Below the pieces are notes generated by a model. It saw only the letters and a list, made by a program, of their open reading frames with translations. It was not told the origin of the DNA and made no database searches. A stretch of DNA of 64,000 bases, taken from positions 1-64,000 of the forward strand of contig NZ_QOIO01000009.1 in NCBI RefSeq assembly GCF_003332305.1, read 5' to 3'. Positions 1 through 8,892 of this stretch are shown here, piece by piece. Each line of letters begins with the position of its first letter. The first letter of the stretch is position 1. The position numbers and the translations under genes are program-made. The stretch is from Microvirga aerophila. GTDB taxonomy: Bacteria; Pseudomonadota; Alphaproteobacteria; Rhizobiales; Beijerinckiaceae.

Positions 1-199
1 GGATCGACCCTGGACGATCATGTCCCTCGGCCTGCGGGAGTGGGCGCACCGGTTCTGATCAGCGGGACTTGGTATTACTTATACGATTGCCCAGTATTTC
101 AACGCCGCAACCGTCAAACCATTTGCGGAGGCCGATGATATCACTATCGCCGATACCGGCGCCAATATCGCATCGCTCACGAAGGCCAACCTTTTCAAC

Positions 200-1192
200 A
201 TGGCGGCCAACAACGTCGACGTCCTCGACGCGACGGACAACCTGATCGTCTACAACACCTTGCAGGACATCGGCCTTGCCGAGATGGTATTTGCGCCGAA
301 CGATACGGTGATACTGCGCGACACGAACGAAGAATTGACCACCGGTACGGTGGCGCAGGTCGCCGGCCTTGCCCGCAAGAACGTCGACTTCGTGGACGTG
401 GTGGACAACGGAAACGTCGTCACGTTTTCGGTTGCGCATTTCAATGCCCTGCAGGTACCGCTGAGCCCAGGCGACACCATGGTTCTGACTGACAACGGCA
501 TCAATCTCGGCACTCTTACGCCGGATCAGATCAGGGGCCTTGCGGGCAAGGGCGTCACGGCCCTCAACGCCACGAACAATGCGCTGTCGCTCACGGACGC
601 GCAGTTGGCGGCGCTAGGCCCGGTTGCATTGGCTGCAGGCGATGTCTTGACGCGGTTGGGAACGGCCGGAGCCGACCAAATGGTGGGCACGGCCGTCGAA
701 CAGATCATCGACGGCTTGGCCGGGAATGACACGCTGCGGAGCGGCTCTCTCGCCCACACCCTGAAAGGCGGAGCCGGAAACGATCGCCTGTTCGGCAGCA
801 CTGCGGCGGATAAGCTTTACGGCGGAACTGGCAAGGACACCATGACCGGCGGCAAAGGCAAGGACGCCTTCGTGTTCGACACCAAGCCGAACAAGAAGAC
901 GAACCTCGACAAGATCGTCGACTACAACGTGAAGGACGACTCGGTCTATCTCGACAACGCCATCTTCAAGAAGCTCGGCGGCAAGGGGTCGGAATTCGCG
1001 CCCGCCAAGATCAACAAGGCGTTCTTCAAGATCGCGGACAGCGCCAAGGACCGGAACGACTACGTGGTCTACGACAACAAGAAGGGCGTCCTGTACTACG
1101 ACGCCGATGGATCGGGTGGCGGCAAAGCAGTTGAGATCGCGACCCTGAAGAAGAACCTCAAGATGTCGGCCTCGGATCTCTTCGTGATCTGA
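200..1192 (+). CDS. RTX-type calcium-binding secreted protein, 5'-truncated
   Basis: C-terminal part of an RTX (repeats-in-toxin) protein, presumably exported by a type I system and folded by calcium outside the cell. Three diverged repeats of about 57 residues (each starting like DTVILRDT or DTMVLTD) precede glycine-rich RTX nonapeptides such as GGAGNDRLFG, then a C-terminal module (DAFVFDTKP... ending SDLFVI) shared with the RTX proteins at 53-60 kb. The first ATG at 200 cuts the first repeat in half: the open frame and the repeat run back to about base 134, and the frame is open to a TGA at 56-58. No ATG, GTG or TTG lies between 59 and 200, so the gene has probably lost its 5' end by deletion, rearrangement or frameshift. 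The product family is clear; the start is not. Confidence 0.75.
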   Translation: MAANNVDVLDATDNLIVYNTLQDIGLAEMVFAPNDTVILRDTNEELTTGTVAQVAGLARKNVDFVDVVDNGNVVTFSVAHFNALQVPLSPGDTMVLTDNGINLGTLTPDQIRGLAGKGVTALNATNNALSLTDAQLAALGPVALAAGDVLTRLGTAGADQMVGTAVEQIIDGLAGNDTLRSGSLAHTLKGGAGNDRLFGSTAADKLYGGTGKDTMTGGKGKDAFVFDTKPNKKTNLDKIVDYNVKDDSVYLDNAIFKKLGGKGSEFAPAKINKAFFKIADSAKDRNDYVVYDNKKGVLYYDADGSGGGKAVEIATLKKNLKMSASDLFVI

Positions 1193-1210
1193 TTGCCGGG
1201 GGACACAAAC

Positions 1211-1250
1211 AGAGCCGGTTCCTCGCGAGCGGAACCGGCTCTGTCCTTTT
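1211..1250 (+). terminator. Rho-independent terminator after the RTX gene
   Basis: A perfect 12-bp inverted repeat (AGAGCCGGTTCC, 8-base loop, GGAACCGGCTCT) at 1211-1242 is followed by GTCCTTTTC. It lies 18 bases after the stop codon of the RTX gene. Confidence 0.85.
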
Positions 1251-1310
1251 CAAATGGAATGTTCAGCCACGAAGGGCGCTAGACAGTATCCCGGCGCAGT
1301 GAAGCCAACC

Positions 1311-1682
1311 CTAGCACCGGCTGGGCGCGCTGGATGGGTTGGTCGTGCCGGCCGGCTGCTGGTTTTCCGAAAAACAAGGACTCTTTCCGCTCGCTCCCGC
1401 CTTGGCGGCAGCATCCGCATTGGGCGGGATAGTGCCGGAAGGGTTGCCCGGAGGATTAACCGAGGGGTCCCCCACGATCGACGATCCGGTGACCTTCGGG
1501 TCCGAGGTCTCGCGGAGCGGGAACTTGTTGGTGCCGGCCGCGCCCGTATCGACGCTCGGAGAAGCCTTGGACGACCCGGCTGCTCCATCCATCGACCCCA
1601 TGCCGGCCTGAGCCAGGGCGCCGCCGGCCGCGAGAGACAATGCCGTCGCCAGGACCAGACGGCACGACAAACCTTTTGACAT
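1311..1682 (-). CDS. Small secreted protein of unknown function
   Basis: A 123-residue protein with a clear Sec signal peptide: positive start (MSKGLSCR), a hydrophobic stretch, and a likely cleavage site after ALA (about residue 24). The mature part is low complexity, rich in Gly, Ala, Pro and Ser, with no recognisable domain. It ends in a Cys, with another Cys about 20 residues earlier. Short Ala/Pro/Ser-rich secreted proteins of this kind are common and poorly conserved in Hyphomicrobiales. It stands alone, convergent with the RTX gene. Function unknown; probably a periplasmic or surface protein. Confidence 0.6.
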   Translation of the reverse strand: MSKGLSCRLVLATALSLAAGGALAQAGMGSMDGAAGSSKASPSVDTGAAGTNKFPLRETSDPKVTGSSIVGDPSVNPPGNPSGTIPPNADAAAKAGASGKSPCFSENQQPAGTTNPSSAPSRC

Positions 1683-1779
1683 GTGCGTTCTCCAACTTGC
1701 ACCAATCGGACATCTGGTGGGTACTACCGACCAGGCCCGAATATGTTTCAGCGGAGCGGCGGCTTTTCGCTCGCCTGCC

Positions 1780-1866
1780 TCAGAAACCCTGAACAGCCCT
1801 CCGACCCGGTTTGGACGACAGGTTGATCGTGACGATCTGTCCGGTTTTGGGGTCGAGGATGGTCAT
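1780..1866 (-). CDS. Possible 28-residue small protein
   Basis: A short frame reading MTILDPKTGQIVTINL and ending RAVQGF is preceded by an AAGGAG ribosome-binding site six to seven bases before its ATG. Length and strong Shine-Dalgarno sequence fit a genuine microprotein; no homologue is certain. The rest of 1683-2061 shows nothing I can identify. Confidence 0.4.
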   Translation of the reverse strand: MTILDPKTGQIVTINLSSKPGRRAVQGF

Positions 1867-2061
1867 GGCGAACTCCTTACTCGTCTGGAGAAGCAACGCC
1901 TGACGCGGCTTAAGGATCAAAGCGAGTTCCTAGCATGGTAAGCAATCTGTTACCGGGCGGGGCAAAACCAGTGCGCCCCCTTGTCCCCCTCCATTGATGG
2001 CGGCGGCTAGGTTACTCTGCTGCAAACGACGCCGAACAACGGCGATTTGGGGCATTATATC

Positions 2062-2346
2062 ATGCGTCATATTCATCTGGACGATGGCCTGCGTCTGCGT
2101 TTTCCAGGCCGCAGCGAAGAGTTCGACCAAGGTGTCGAGATCGGCATGCTGGCGGTTCTCATGGATCAGGGAGAACGCGAATTCACGCGCTGGATCTCCC
2201 GGGCCAACATGGACCAGGTCAGGGCTATTGCCCGACAGCTCGATTATCACGTGGTCGAAGGCAACGGCGACGACGAATGGGTGAGCCTCAGCTTCCGCCA
2301 GGGCAGCGCCAAGCCTGCTCTCAGGCTCGTTCACTCGATCGGCTGA
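2062..2346 (+). CDS. Conserved-looking hypothetical protein
   Basis: A 94-residue soluble, acidic protein (MRHIHLDDGLRLRFPG...), with no signal peptide or membrane segment. The same frame has a TTG 15 bases upstream at 2047, but the ATG at 2062 is the better start. A longer antisense frame (1930-2394) covers the same DNA; the plus frame is preferred because its product has a balanced globular composition and a terminator follows it. Family not recognised and function unknown. Confidence 0.55.
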   Translation: MRHIHLDDGLRLRFPGRSEEFDQGVEIGMLAVLMDQGEREFTRWISRANMDQVRAIARQLDYHVVEGNGDDEWVSLSFRQGSAKPALRLVHSIG

Positions 2347-2391
2347 TCGCCCGATCGCGCACCGCCTGCACTGACCCGCACGCAGAAACGA

Positions 2392-2415
2392 CAAAGCCGC
2401 CCGAAGGCGGCTTTG
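2392..2415. terminator. Bidirectional hairpin terminator
   Basis: A 10-bp perfect stem CAAAGCCGCC / GGCGGCTTTG around a CGAA tetraloop sits between the convergent ends of the hypothetical gene (2346) and bioY (2437). A/T runs at the stem base can serve both directions. Confidence 0.8.
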
Positions 2416-2436
2416 AGAAGGCTTTGGTCTGGCTTC

Positions 2437-3057
2437 TTAGCGAGAGCCTTCGCCTCGGCGCGTGACGCTCCAGGCGGCCTGCATTAACGCAACGGCGAGC
2501 GCCGTCTTGACCAGGGTGGCGGCCACGAAGGGCGCGGCGCCGACGGACCAGGCCTTGGCGATGGGCATGACCAGGGAGAGCTGGGCGAGGCCGAACAGGA
2601 AGATCAGCGCGTGTCCGACGCTCATCATGACGATGACGCGCAGAAGCGACCGGTCCCAACCGCGCTCGGCCATGAAGCCCACGGCCAGGGCCGCCGCCAG
2701 GAAGCCGAACAGGAAGCCGCCGGTGGGGCTTGCGAAATACGCGATGCCGGCCGCCATGGGCGGCGTATTGGCGAAGACCGGCAGGCCCGTGGCACCCTGG
2801 ATGAGGTAAACGGCCACGGTGGCAGCGCCGAGACGCCAGCCGTAGGCGGCTCCGATCATGAGCACGACCAGAGTCTGCAGCGTCATCGGAACGTAGGGCA
2901 GCGGCACCTGGACTTTCGCCGAGATGGTGAGCAGCGCCGAACCCACGACCATCAGGACGGCGGCGCGAAGGGCGGCGAAACGGGCGTCGTCCCGAGAGGG
3001 CCAAAGAAGCCCCACGAGAGTGGACGGAGCGGCAAGGGCGGTAGCGCCAGTCGACAT
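2437..3057 (-). CDS. bioY: Biotin transporter BioY
   Basis: BioY is the substrate-binding membrane (S) component of biotin uptake; in many alphaproteobacteria it works alone or with energy-coupling BioMN proteins, which are absent here. The 206-residue product has about six hydrophobic segments and BioY hallmarks: VPLPYVPMTLQTLVV near residue 55, then VYLIQGATGLPVFA and ASPTGGFLFGF. The start ATG follows a GGAGAT ribosome-binding site. It is divergent from the metallo-beta-lactamase gene across about 130 bp that hold both promoters. I did not find a convincing BioR operator there. Confidence 0.93.
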   Translation of the reverse strand: MSTGATALAAPSTLVGLLWPSRDDARFAALRAAVLMVVGSALLTISAKVQVPLPYVPMTLQTLVVLMIGAAYGWRLGAATVAVYLIQGATGLPVFANTPPMAAGIAYFASPTGGFLFGFLAAALAVGFMAERGWDRSLLRVIVMMSVGHALIFLFGLAQLSLVMPIAKAWSVGAAPFVAATLVKTALAVALMQAAWSVTRRGEGSR

Positions 3058-3191
3058 CAGCAGATCTCCAGATCTTGTTCCGCCATTCGCAGACGGTTCA
3101 TAAAGGCCTTATAGGGGGGGCGGGCGAACCGCTCAAGCCGCGCTGTGGGAACTCCATACCCTTGCGGTGCAAATTTTCTGGGAAACCTGGA

Positions 3192-4103
3192 ATGTCCGAC
3201 GACCTCACCTTCGACGCCCAGCCGCCCGCCAAGGCCGGCGAGTGCGTACGCGTCAGCCCCCTCGTTCGACGAATCATCGCCACTAATCCAGGCCCCATCA
3301 CCTTCACGGGCACCTGCAGCTATATCGTCGGCTCGGGGCGGGTCGCGATCATCGATCCGGGACCGGACCTGCCGGAACACATCGACGCCCTGCTGGCCGC
3401 CGTTCAAGCCGAGACGGTCACGCATATCCTCGTGACCCACACCCACAAGGACCATTCGCCGGCCGCAAGAGCCATCAAGGCCGCCACCGGCGCGCGCCTC
3501 GTCGGGTGCAGTCCCCACCGCAGCGCCCGTGCGCTCTTCGACGGCGAGGTCAATCTGCTGGAGACGAGTTCGGACCGGGACTACGCCCCGGACCAGGAAC
3601 TCGCGGAGGGCGATAGGATCGAGGGGCCCGGTTGGAGCCTGGAGGCTCTGGCGACGCCAGGCCATATGGCGAACCACCTCGCCTTCGCGCTGCCGGAGGA
3701 GGCCGCCCTCTTTTCCGGCGATCACGTGATGGCCTGGTCCACCACTGTCGTCGCGCCTCCCGACGGATCCATGAGCGATTTCATGGCATCTCTGGACAAG
3801 CTGAGAGGGCGGGATGAAGCCGTGTACTGGCCGGGCCATGGGGGTCCGGTGCGGGAGCCTCAGCGCTTCGTGCGGGCGCTGGCCCACCACAGACGGCAGC
3901 GGGAAGCGTCGATCCTCAACCGGCTGGCGGCCGGCGACAGGACGATCCCGGCCATCGTGGCGGCTATCTATCAGGGCCTGAAGCCGGCTCTGATCGGCGC
4001 GGCCGGCCTATCGGTCTTCGCCCATCTGGAGGATCTGGTCGCTAAGGGTCTGGTGAGAACCGACGGCGCTCCATCGCTGGACGGCGAATACCGCCTCGCC
4101 TGA
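3192..4103 (+). CDS. MBL-fold hydrolase (LACTB2-like)
   Basis: A metallo-beta-lactamase-fold hydrolase of 303 residues. The zinc motif is THTHKDH, with ligands H83, H85, D87 and H88. Further metal-site histidines lie in ATPGHMANH, FSGDHVM and WPGHGG. A C-terminal extension resembles the winged-helix-like tail of LACTB2 / glyoxalase-II-like enzymes. The frame is open further upstream, but the ATG at 3192 is chosen because translation before it has no family similarity. Substrate unknown; relatives act on thioesters or nucleic acids. It converges with the DUF1499 gene with only seven bases between them. Confidence 0.85.
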   Translation: MSDDLTFDAQPPAKAGECVRVSPLVRRIIATNPGPITFTGTCSYIVGSGRVAIIDPGPDLPEHIDALLAAVQAETVTHILVTHTHKDHSPAARAIKAATGARLVGCSPHRSARALFDGEVNLLETSSDRDYAPDQELAEGDRIEGPGWSLEALATPGHMANHLAFALPEEAALFSGDHVMAWSTTVVAPPDGSMSDFMASLDKLRGRDEAVYWPGHGGPVREPQRFVRALAHHRRQREASILNRLAAGDRTIPAIVAAIYQGLKPALIGAAGLSVFAHLEDLVAKGLVRTDGAPSLDGEYRLA

Positions 4104-4110
4104 CGAGAAA

Positions 4111-4890
4111 TCAGTTGGCGGCAAGCGCCAGGTTCGATGCCTCTTCCAGGAAAGCCCGGATGCGCTTGGCATTGGCTCCGAAATCGTGGCGCCCCATGCG
4201 TGAGGCGGAGCGGATGTCGATCCGGGTGCCGTCGACGCGGGGACGGATGCGCACCGTGACGTCGTCGGGCAGCCTCAGGAACATGGTTCTGTCGACGGCC
4301 TCGAGGCGTCCCGTGCCCATTCGCCCGCCGGGCGGCACCGCCTCGATCACCTGCCAACCGAGATTCTCGGCGGCTTTGCGCACCAGGGCGAACGCCTCCT
4401 CGGGGCCGAGATCGAGGGTGAGCGGCGCGATTTGCACATAGGCCTCCCGCTGCATCTCGCGGGCCTCTGGGGAGACGTCCGGCGGGACCAACCCCTTGCG
4501 GGCATCGAGGGCCGCGCGGGAGCGCGAGAAGGCCGGCGGATCGTCAGTGTCGGTGGATACGTCCGCGATGGCCGGAAGGGTGACGGCCCTGACGGACAAC
4601 CATGCCGGATAGGCCAGCACGAGGGAGGCGATGATCAAGCCCTTGATGGCGCTCCCCAGGCCGCGACGGCCCTCCTGCCAGATTCGCACGAAGCCGATGA
4701 TCGACAGGCCCACGGCCAGGAGAGCGGCTGCGAGCCCTCCTCCGAGGGCAACGAAACCCGCGTCGTAGTCGATCCGGCCGAAGCGGATCATCAGGACCGC
4801 CATGACAGTCACGGCAAGGGCGAACCATGCGAGCATGGGGGACCACTTTGCCGGGCGGGAGTATGGTTCCTCGAGGATGAAATGGCGCAT
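4111..4890 (-). CDS. DUF1499 domain membrane protein
   Basis: A 259-residue protein with three hydrophobic segments in the first 100 residues and a soluble DUF1499 domain after them (about residues 120-255, including MFLRLPDDVTVRIRPR and the SRMGRHDFGANAKRIRAF tail). The function of DUF1499 is not established. It is the last gene of a three-gene operon (DUF898, M48 peptidase, DUF1499); its ATG overlaps the preceding stop codon by one base (TGATG), so the genes are likely translationally coupled. The context suggests an envelope role, which is inference. Confidence 0.85.
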   Translation of the reverse strand: MRHFILEEPYSRPAKWSPMLAWFALAVTVMAVLMIRFGRIDYDAGFVALGGGLAAALLAVGLSIIGFVRIWQEGRRGLGSAIKGLIIASLVLAYPAWLSVRAVTLPAIADVSTDTDDPPAFSRSRAALDARKGLVPPDVSPEAREMQREAYVQIAPLTLDLGPEEAFALVRKAAENLGWQVIEAVPPGGRMGTGRLEAVDRTMFLRLPDDVTVRIRPRVDGTRIDIRSASRMGRHDFGANAKRIRAFLEEASNLALAAN

Positions 4891-5951
4891 CAGGACGTCT
4901 TACAAATCTCTTTGAGCGCGCGCCACTCCTCTTCTGAAAGAAGTGGCTCGCCGGTGTGGGCCGGCGCCTGCTGCTCAAGGGATTTGAGACGTTGATCGGT
5001 CACCGGGTGGGTGGACAGAAAAGCCGGAAGCTTCTTTTCGTTCCCTTCGATGCGCTTGAGAAGAAGCCCCATGGCCTTGGGCGGCCGGCCAAGGGCGAGC
5101 ATCGCTTGGGCCGCGAAGGCGTCGGCCGCCGTCTCCGCCTCGCGGGAATGGGCGCTGTCGATCAGGAGTTGCGTTGCGATCACGACCGCCCCTCCCCCGC
5201 TGACATCGCCGAACAGCAGGCCGAGCAGGTAGGACGCCCCGCCTGACTGGATCAGGCTCCGCAGGCTGTCCCGGTGCGCAGCATGGCCCATCTCATGAGC
5301 AAGCACGCCCGCGACTTCGTCCGCCGACTCGGCTTGGTCCAACAAACCTTTGAACAGGTAGATCCTGCCTCCCGGCAGCGCGATGGCGTTGGGGATCTTG
5401 GATTCGAGAACCGCAATATGAGTTTCCATCCCGACGTCGGTGGAAGCCCTCAATCGCGCACTCAACGTCTCAAGGGCCGCAAGGCCGCGAGTCCCGTCAC
5501 AAACCTTGCCGCCGAAGATGAACTTGACCTGGTTGTCGACGGCCGTGCCCAACCGGCGTTCGACCGAGAGCGGGATGAGCGGCGTCAGCCGCTCCGCCAC
5601 GATGGGAAGCAGAAACACGACGCACAGGGTGAGTGACACGGCGGCCAGTGCCGACCAAAAGATGATCCGGCCCGTTCTTTCCTTGGGCTCGCCAAGCTCC
5701 AGGCGCGCGCAGTGGGCCCGGATGGAGGCTTGATCGCCCGGATCGGTCACATCGAGGCGCGCCAGGGCCGGCCCGCCTTCGAGCATCAGCCGTAACACTC
5801 CGCTGGCAGCCTCCCGCCGCCGCACCGCGCCGGTCGGCCACGAGGCAATCCAATCATCACCCTCATGGAGGTCGAGGCTCGATGCGCCGATCTTGAGGGA
5901 AACGGTTCGCCGTCGCGCCGTCTCCCCGTCATAGAACACCGCATCGGCCAT
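4890..5951 (-). CDS. M48 family membrane metalloprotease
   Basis: A zinc peptidase of the M48 (HtpX/Oma1) clan, 353 residues. An N-terminal soluble region of about 100 residues is followed by one membrane segment (near 110-135) and the peptidase domain, with zinc-binding HEMGH (AHEMGHAAH) and the third-ligand region SREAETAADAFA. Such enzymes are membrane quality-control proteases. The start is the ATG at 5951, which has a TAAGGAG ribosome-binding site; the frame is open further upstream but unlikely to be translated. It sits 10 bases after the DUF898 gene and overlaps the DUF1499 gene. Confidence 0.9.
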   Translation of the reverse strand: MADAVFYDGETARRRTVSLKIGASSLDLHEGDDWIASWPTGAVRRREAASGVLRLMLEGGPALARLDVTDPGDQASIRAHCARLELGEPKERTGRIIFWSALAAVSLTLCVVFLLPIVAERLTPLIPLSVERRLGTAVDNQVKFIFGGKVCDGTRGLAALETLSARLRASTDVGMETHIAVLESKIPNAIALPGGRIYLFKGLLDQAESADEVAGVLAHEMGHAAHRDSLRSLIQSGGASYLLGLLFGDVSGGGAVVIATQLLIDSAHSREAETAADAFAAQAMLALGRPPKAMGLLLKRIEGNEKKLPAFLSTHPVTDQRLKSLEQQAPAHTGEPLLSEEEWRALKEICKTS

Positions 5952-5961
5952 TGAACGCTCC

Positions 5962-7176
5962 TTAGATTCCGATCTCGAAATCGAGAGCGTCTGCGAGGCC
6001 CTCGCCCAGAACGCCGGATGGCTGGCCCGCCGCGACGGCGGCATTCACCGCTTGCAGGTTCGATACCGTGATCGAATTCACCACCACGGCCCAAAGGCCA
6101 CGCCCCATGAAGTACCGCTGGATGATTCCCATCCCGAGCAGCAGCGCCAGATAAGCCAGCGCTCCAAGCACGATCACGCTGCCGGTCTCCCAGCTGATTT
6201 CGCCAAGCTGAAGGGCTTGCAGCTTTTCGACAAACAGATAGCCCCCGAGGCTGAACAGCACGCCGAAAACCAGCAGGAAGCCGATGGACGAGAAGATGAG
6301 CTTGAGGAAAGTGCCGTAGAACGCGCCTTTGGCGAGGTTGGAAGACACAGCGACCTCTCCAACGCGGAGGCCTTCCATTTGCCAGCGGGTGAAAATCGCC
6401 ATGACGAGGGGCAAGAGCGCAAGCACGACGGGGATGGGGAGAAGCAGTATGACCCCCCCGAAAATGTTAATGTTTTTAGCTTTGATAGCGTCCAAATACG
6501 TTAGGAGGGCCAAGGCCCCTAATATAGACGCCATACCCAAACCCCAAACCCACCAACCACGCTTGAACAGCCCCCAACCACTCCTGGTAAAGCTGCCCTG
6601 GATGCTGCCGAAATAGGTGTGCCGCATCCGATAGCGCTCCAGGGAGGCGGTCGCCCATGGCAGGGCAAGGCCCAGGGTCAGCATGGTGGCGATATCCCAC
6701 AGGATGGCGCGCATCGCATAGGCCCAGCCCGACCCCTTCATCCAGAAGCGCACGCCGCGAAACACCGTGCGGGTGGCCCGGCAGCGACGGACCCGGTACG
6801 ATGCGAAATGCATCAGCACGTACATGATGAGCACCAGCGGGATGCTGGCGAGAGCCTTCTGCTCTTCGGCGATGATGCCCAGGATGAAGTAGCCGAGATA
6901 GATCGGGGTCAGGACCGCGAGCGCGATCAGGAAGCCGATCAGGAGCTCCTTGGCGGTGCCCGTATACTCGAAGGCTTCACCGCCAACTTGCGTGTTGGCC
7001 CAAAGATGCCGGCGCAGCTTGGTGATCAGCCAGAACCGGTAGAATCCGAAGGTGGGGATCTGGAACAGGCTGCCGGTGACGAGCAGCCTCAGGAACTCCC
7101 GCCCGCGCCCCGAAAAGGACATGCGCGCTTCATGCGGCGCGGCGGGGGTCAGATTGGAAACATATGACGCTGTCAT
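5962..7176 (-). CDS. DUF898 (YjgN-like) membrane protein
   Basis: A 404-residue integral membrane protein with about eight hydrophobic segments and the DUF898/YjgN pattern: an internal duplication with F-YRFW...LRR-LW in the first half (FGFYRFWLITKLRRHLW) and RYRMRHTYFGS in the second. The function of the family is unknown. It is the first gene of the operon with the M48 peptidase and the DUF1499 protein; this trio is, as I recall, frequent in Hyphomicrobiales. Its promoter must lie in 7177-7344, shared with the divergent marR gene. Confidence 0.88.
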   Translation of the reverse strand: MTASYVSNLTPAAPHEARMSFSGRGREFLRLLVTGSLFQIPTFGFYRFWLITKLRRHLWANTQVGGEAFEYTGTAKELLIGFLIALAVLTPIYLGYFILGIIAEEQKALASIPLVLIMYVLMHFASYRVRRCRATRTVFRGVRFWMKGSGWAYAMRAILWDIATMLTLGLALPWATASLERYRMRHTYFGSIQGSFTRSGWGLFKRGWWVWGLGMASILGALALLTYLDAIKAKNINIFGGVILLLPIPVVLALLPLVMAIFTRWQMEGLRVGEVAVSSNLAKGAFYGTFLKLIFSSIGFLLVFGVLFSLGGYLFVEKLQALQLGEISWETGSVIVLGALAYLALLLGMGIIQRYFMGRGLWAVVVNSITVSNLQAVNAAVAAGQPSGVLGEGLADALDFEIGI

Positions 7177-7344
7177 AAGCGCGGCCCTCGAGAAATGTCT
7201 TGGCCACGCCTTAGCATGGAAATGAAACTTTAGAACATCCCAGAGCTATCATGGTTCGTCTGTGCACATCTTACGCCATGAGGCGGGGATGACGAAGAGA
7301 ATGGTTCCGATGTAAACTATGCTGTTGTCGCGAGGAGTTCGTCT

Positions 7345-7836
7345 TTGTCATCGCCCTCCCCTGTCCCTGCGGCGAACGAGGTCGCCGACCCGCTTCGCGT
7401 CTGGTTCCGTTTCATCCGCCTGCATCGGCGCGCCCTGAACACCATCGCGGCGGAACTCAAAGGGCTCGGCCTGTCGGTGCCGCAATTCGACCTGCTGTCG
7501 ACTCTGACGGAGCGGGAGGGACTGAGCCAGCAGGAATTGGCGGAGCGGCTTTACGTGACCAAGGGCAATGTGTCGGGTCTTCTGGACAGGATGGTGGAGG
7601 CCGGCCTCGTCGAGCGCCGGGCAATCCCCGGCGACCGGCGCTCCAATGCCCTGTATCTGACCGAGAAGGGACGTGGCCTCGCTGAAAAGGGCATCGCGAC
7701 GCAGAAGTCCTACGTGGAAGGAACCCTTGGAGGTCTGCCTCCCCAGGATCTGGCCGATCTCGAACGGATCGTGCTGGCGTGGCGTGAGCGGGCCCGAGTG
7801 GCCGAGGACGCAACCTTGGCGCGGCTCGAAGGGTAA
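7345..7836 (+). CDS. MarR family transcriptional regulator
   Basis: A winged-helix MarR-type repressor, 163 residues. The DNA-binding region (about 40-110) includes LSQQELAERLYVTKGNVSGLLDRM and the wing RRAIPGDRRSNALYLT. The start is a TTG at 7345, supported by a GAGGAG ribosome-binding site eight bases upstream and by the lack of any nearby ATG. It lies 18 bases before the patatin gene and probably forms an operon with it. The divergent DUF898 operon is the other candidate target. Ligand unknown. Confidence 0.9.
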   Translation: MSSPSPVPAANEVADPLRVWFRFIRLHRRALNTIAAELKGLGLSVPQFDLLSTLTEREGLSQQELAERLYVTKGNVSGLLDRMVEAGLVERRAIPGDRRSNALYLTEKGRGLAEKGIATQKSYVEGTLGGLPPQDLADLERIVLAWRERARVAEDATLARLEG

Positions 7837-7854
7837 GTCAGGGACCGGGAATCC

Positions 7855-8697
7855 ATGTTCGACGCAGTGGCCTTCGCCGGCGGAGGGAATCGCTGCTATT
7901 GGCAGGGCGGCTTCTGGGAAGCGGCCGCGCCCCTGCTCGATCTCAAGCCCGAGACCGTGATCGGCGTGAGTGCGGGAGCCTGGTCCGCCTGCTACAGCCT
8001 GCTGGGTCTCGGCCGCAAGGTGAACGAGATGGTGGCGGAGGGTTGCAGCCTCGGCCGCCGTAACTTCGAATGGCGGGCCTGGCATAGCGAAGGTTCTCCC
8101 TGGCCAGTCTCGCGCATGTATCGCAGCCTGATCGAGGCGGTGATCGATGAAGCTGCCCTGGCACGCCTGAAGCAGGGTCCTGACGTGCTGATCGGCCTTG
8201 CCCGCAAACCGAACCGCCTCCCCCTCTCCGTCGCAATTCCCCTGGGCATCGCAACCTATCAGGTCGAGAAGAAGTGGCGCTCGCCGGTTCACCCGAAAGG
8301 CGGGCGTGCCATCGGGTTCCGGCCTGAATTCGTGCGCGTACGGGATCTCTCCTCCGCGTCCGACCTGTCGGCTACCCTGATGGCAAGCGCCAGCGTTCCG
8401 CCCTTCATGCCGGTGGGGCGCGTCGGTGGAATGGCGGCTCTTGACGGGGGCCTCGTGGACAACGTCCCGGTCGAGCCCCTGGAAGCTCTGGAAAAGCGCG
8501 GGGCCAGCACGCTGGTTATTCTGTCCCGCCTCTACCGGGCCTTTCCGCATGTCTCCGGACGGACCTACGTCCAGCCGTCCGAGCCCGTGCCCATCGGGCA
8601 GTTCGACATCACCAATCCGGCCGGCATCCGGAAGGCCTACGAGATGGGCCTGCGCGACGGGGAAGCCTTAGGCCACCGGATGAATGCAATTCTATAA
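7855..8697 (+). CDS. Patatin-like phospholipase
   Basis: A cytosolic patatin-fold serine acyl hydrolase of 280 residues. The oxyanion loop is AGGGNRC (residues 8-14), the nucleophile elbow is GVSAGA, and the catalytic aspartate is in DGGLVDNVP, so the Ser-Asp dyad is intact. No signal peptide. It is co-directional with, and 18 bases after, a MarR regulator, suggesting regulated lipid or ester hydrolysis. The substrate cannot be told from sequence. Confidence 0.88.
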   Translation: MFDAVAFAGGGNRCYWQGGFWEAAAPLLDLKPETVIGVSAGAWSACYSLLGLGRKVNEMVAEGCSLGRRNFEWRAWHSEGSPWPVSRMYRSLIEAVIDEAALARLKQGPDVLIGLARKPNRLPLSVAIPLGIATYQVEKKWRSPVHPKGGRAIGFRPEFVRVRDLSSASDLSATLMASASVPPFMPVGRVGGMAALDGGLVDNVPVEPLEALEKRGASTLVILSRLYRAFPHVSGRTYVQPSEPVPIGQFDITNPAGIRKAYEMGLRDGEALGHRMNAIL

Positions 8698-8892
8698 CCC
8701 GTTAATGGGCCATTAAGCCTGATGGGAGCATTTGCCGCCAAGCCAGCAAATGATCATTGGTCTGCCCAGATGTGGTCATGCCGATCCGGCTTCATGCGCG
8801 GGCCATGAACAATGGCTTTGTCTAGCCGCATCGTGCGAACGAAGAGCCGTTCCATCTTTGCGCACAATGCTTTAACGAGCCTGGGAGAGAAC

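Noticed and set aside
1681..1941. An 86-codon plus frame next to the secreted protein
   Set aside because: No ribosome-binding site or protein-like composition; the short minus-strand frame at 1780-1866 has better support.
1930..2394. A 154-codon minus frame opposite the hypothetical gene at 2062
   Set aside because: Its 3' end runs beyond a strong terminator pair and its start lacks a ribosome-binding site; the plus frame is preferred, though not certain.
3058..3191. Possible BioR operator between bioY and the MBL gene
   Set aside because: Only an 8-bp AAGGCCTT core with weak flanks is present; it does not fit the TTATMKATAA-type operator I recall for BioR.
7348..8550. A 400-codon minus-strand frame over marR and the patatin gene
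   Set aside because: Both plus-strand genes have conserved motifs; the antisense frame has none.
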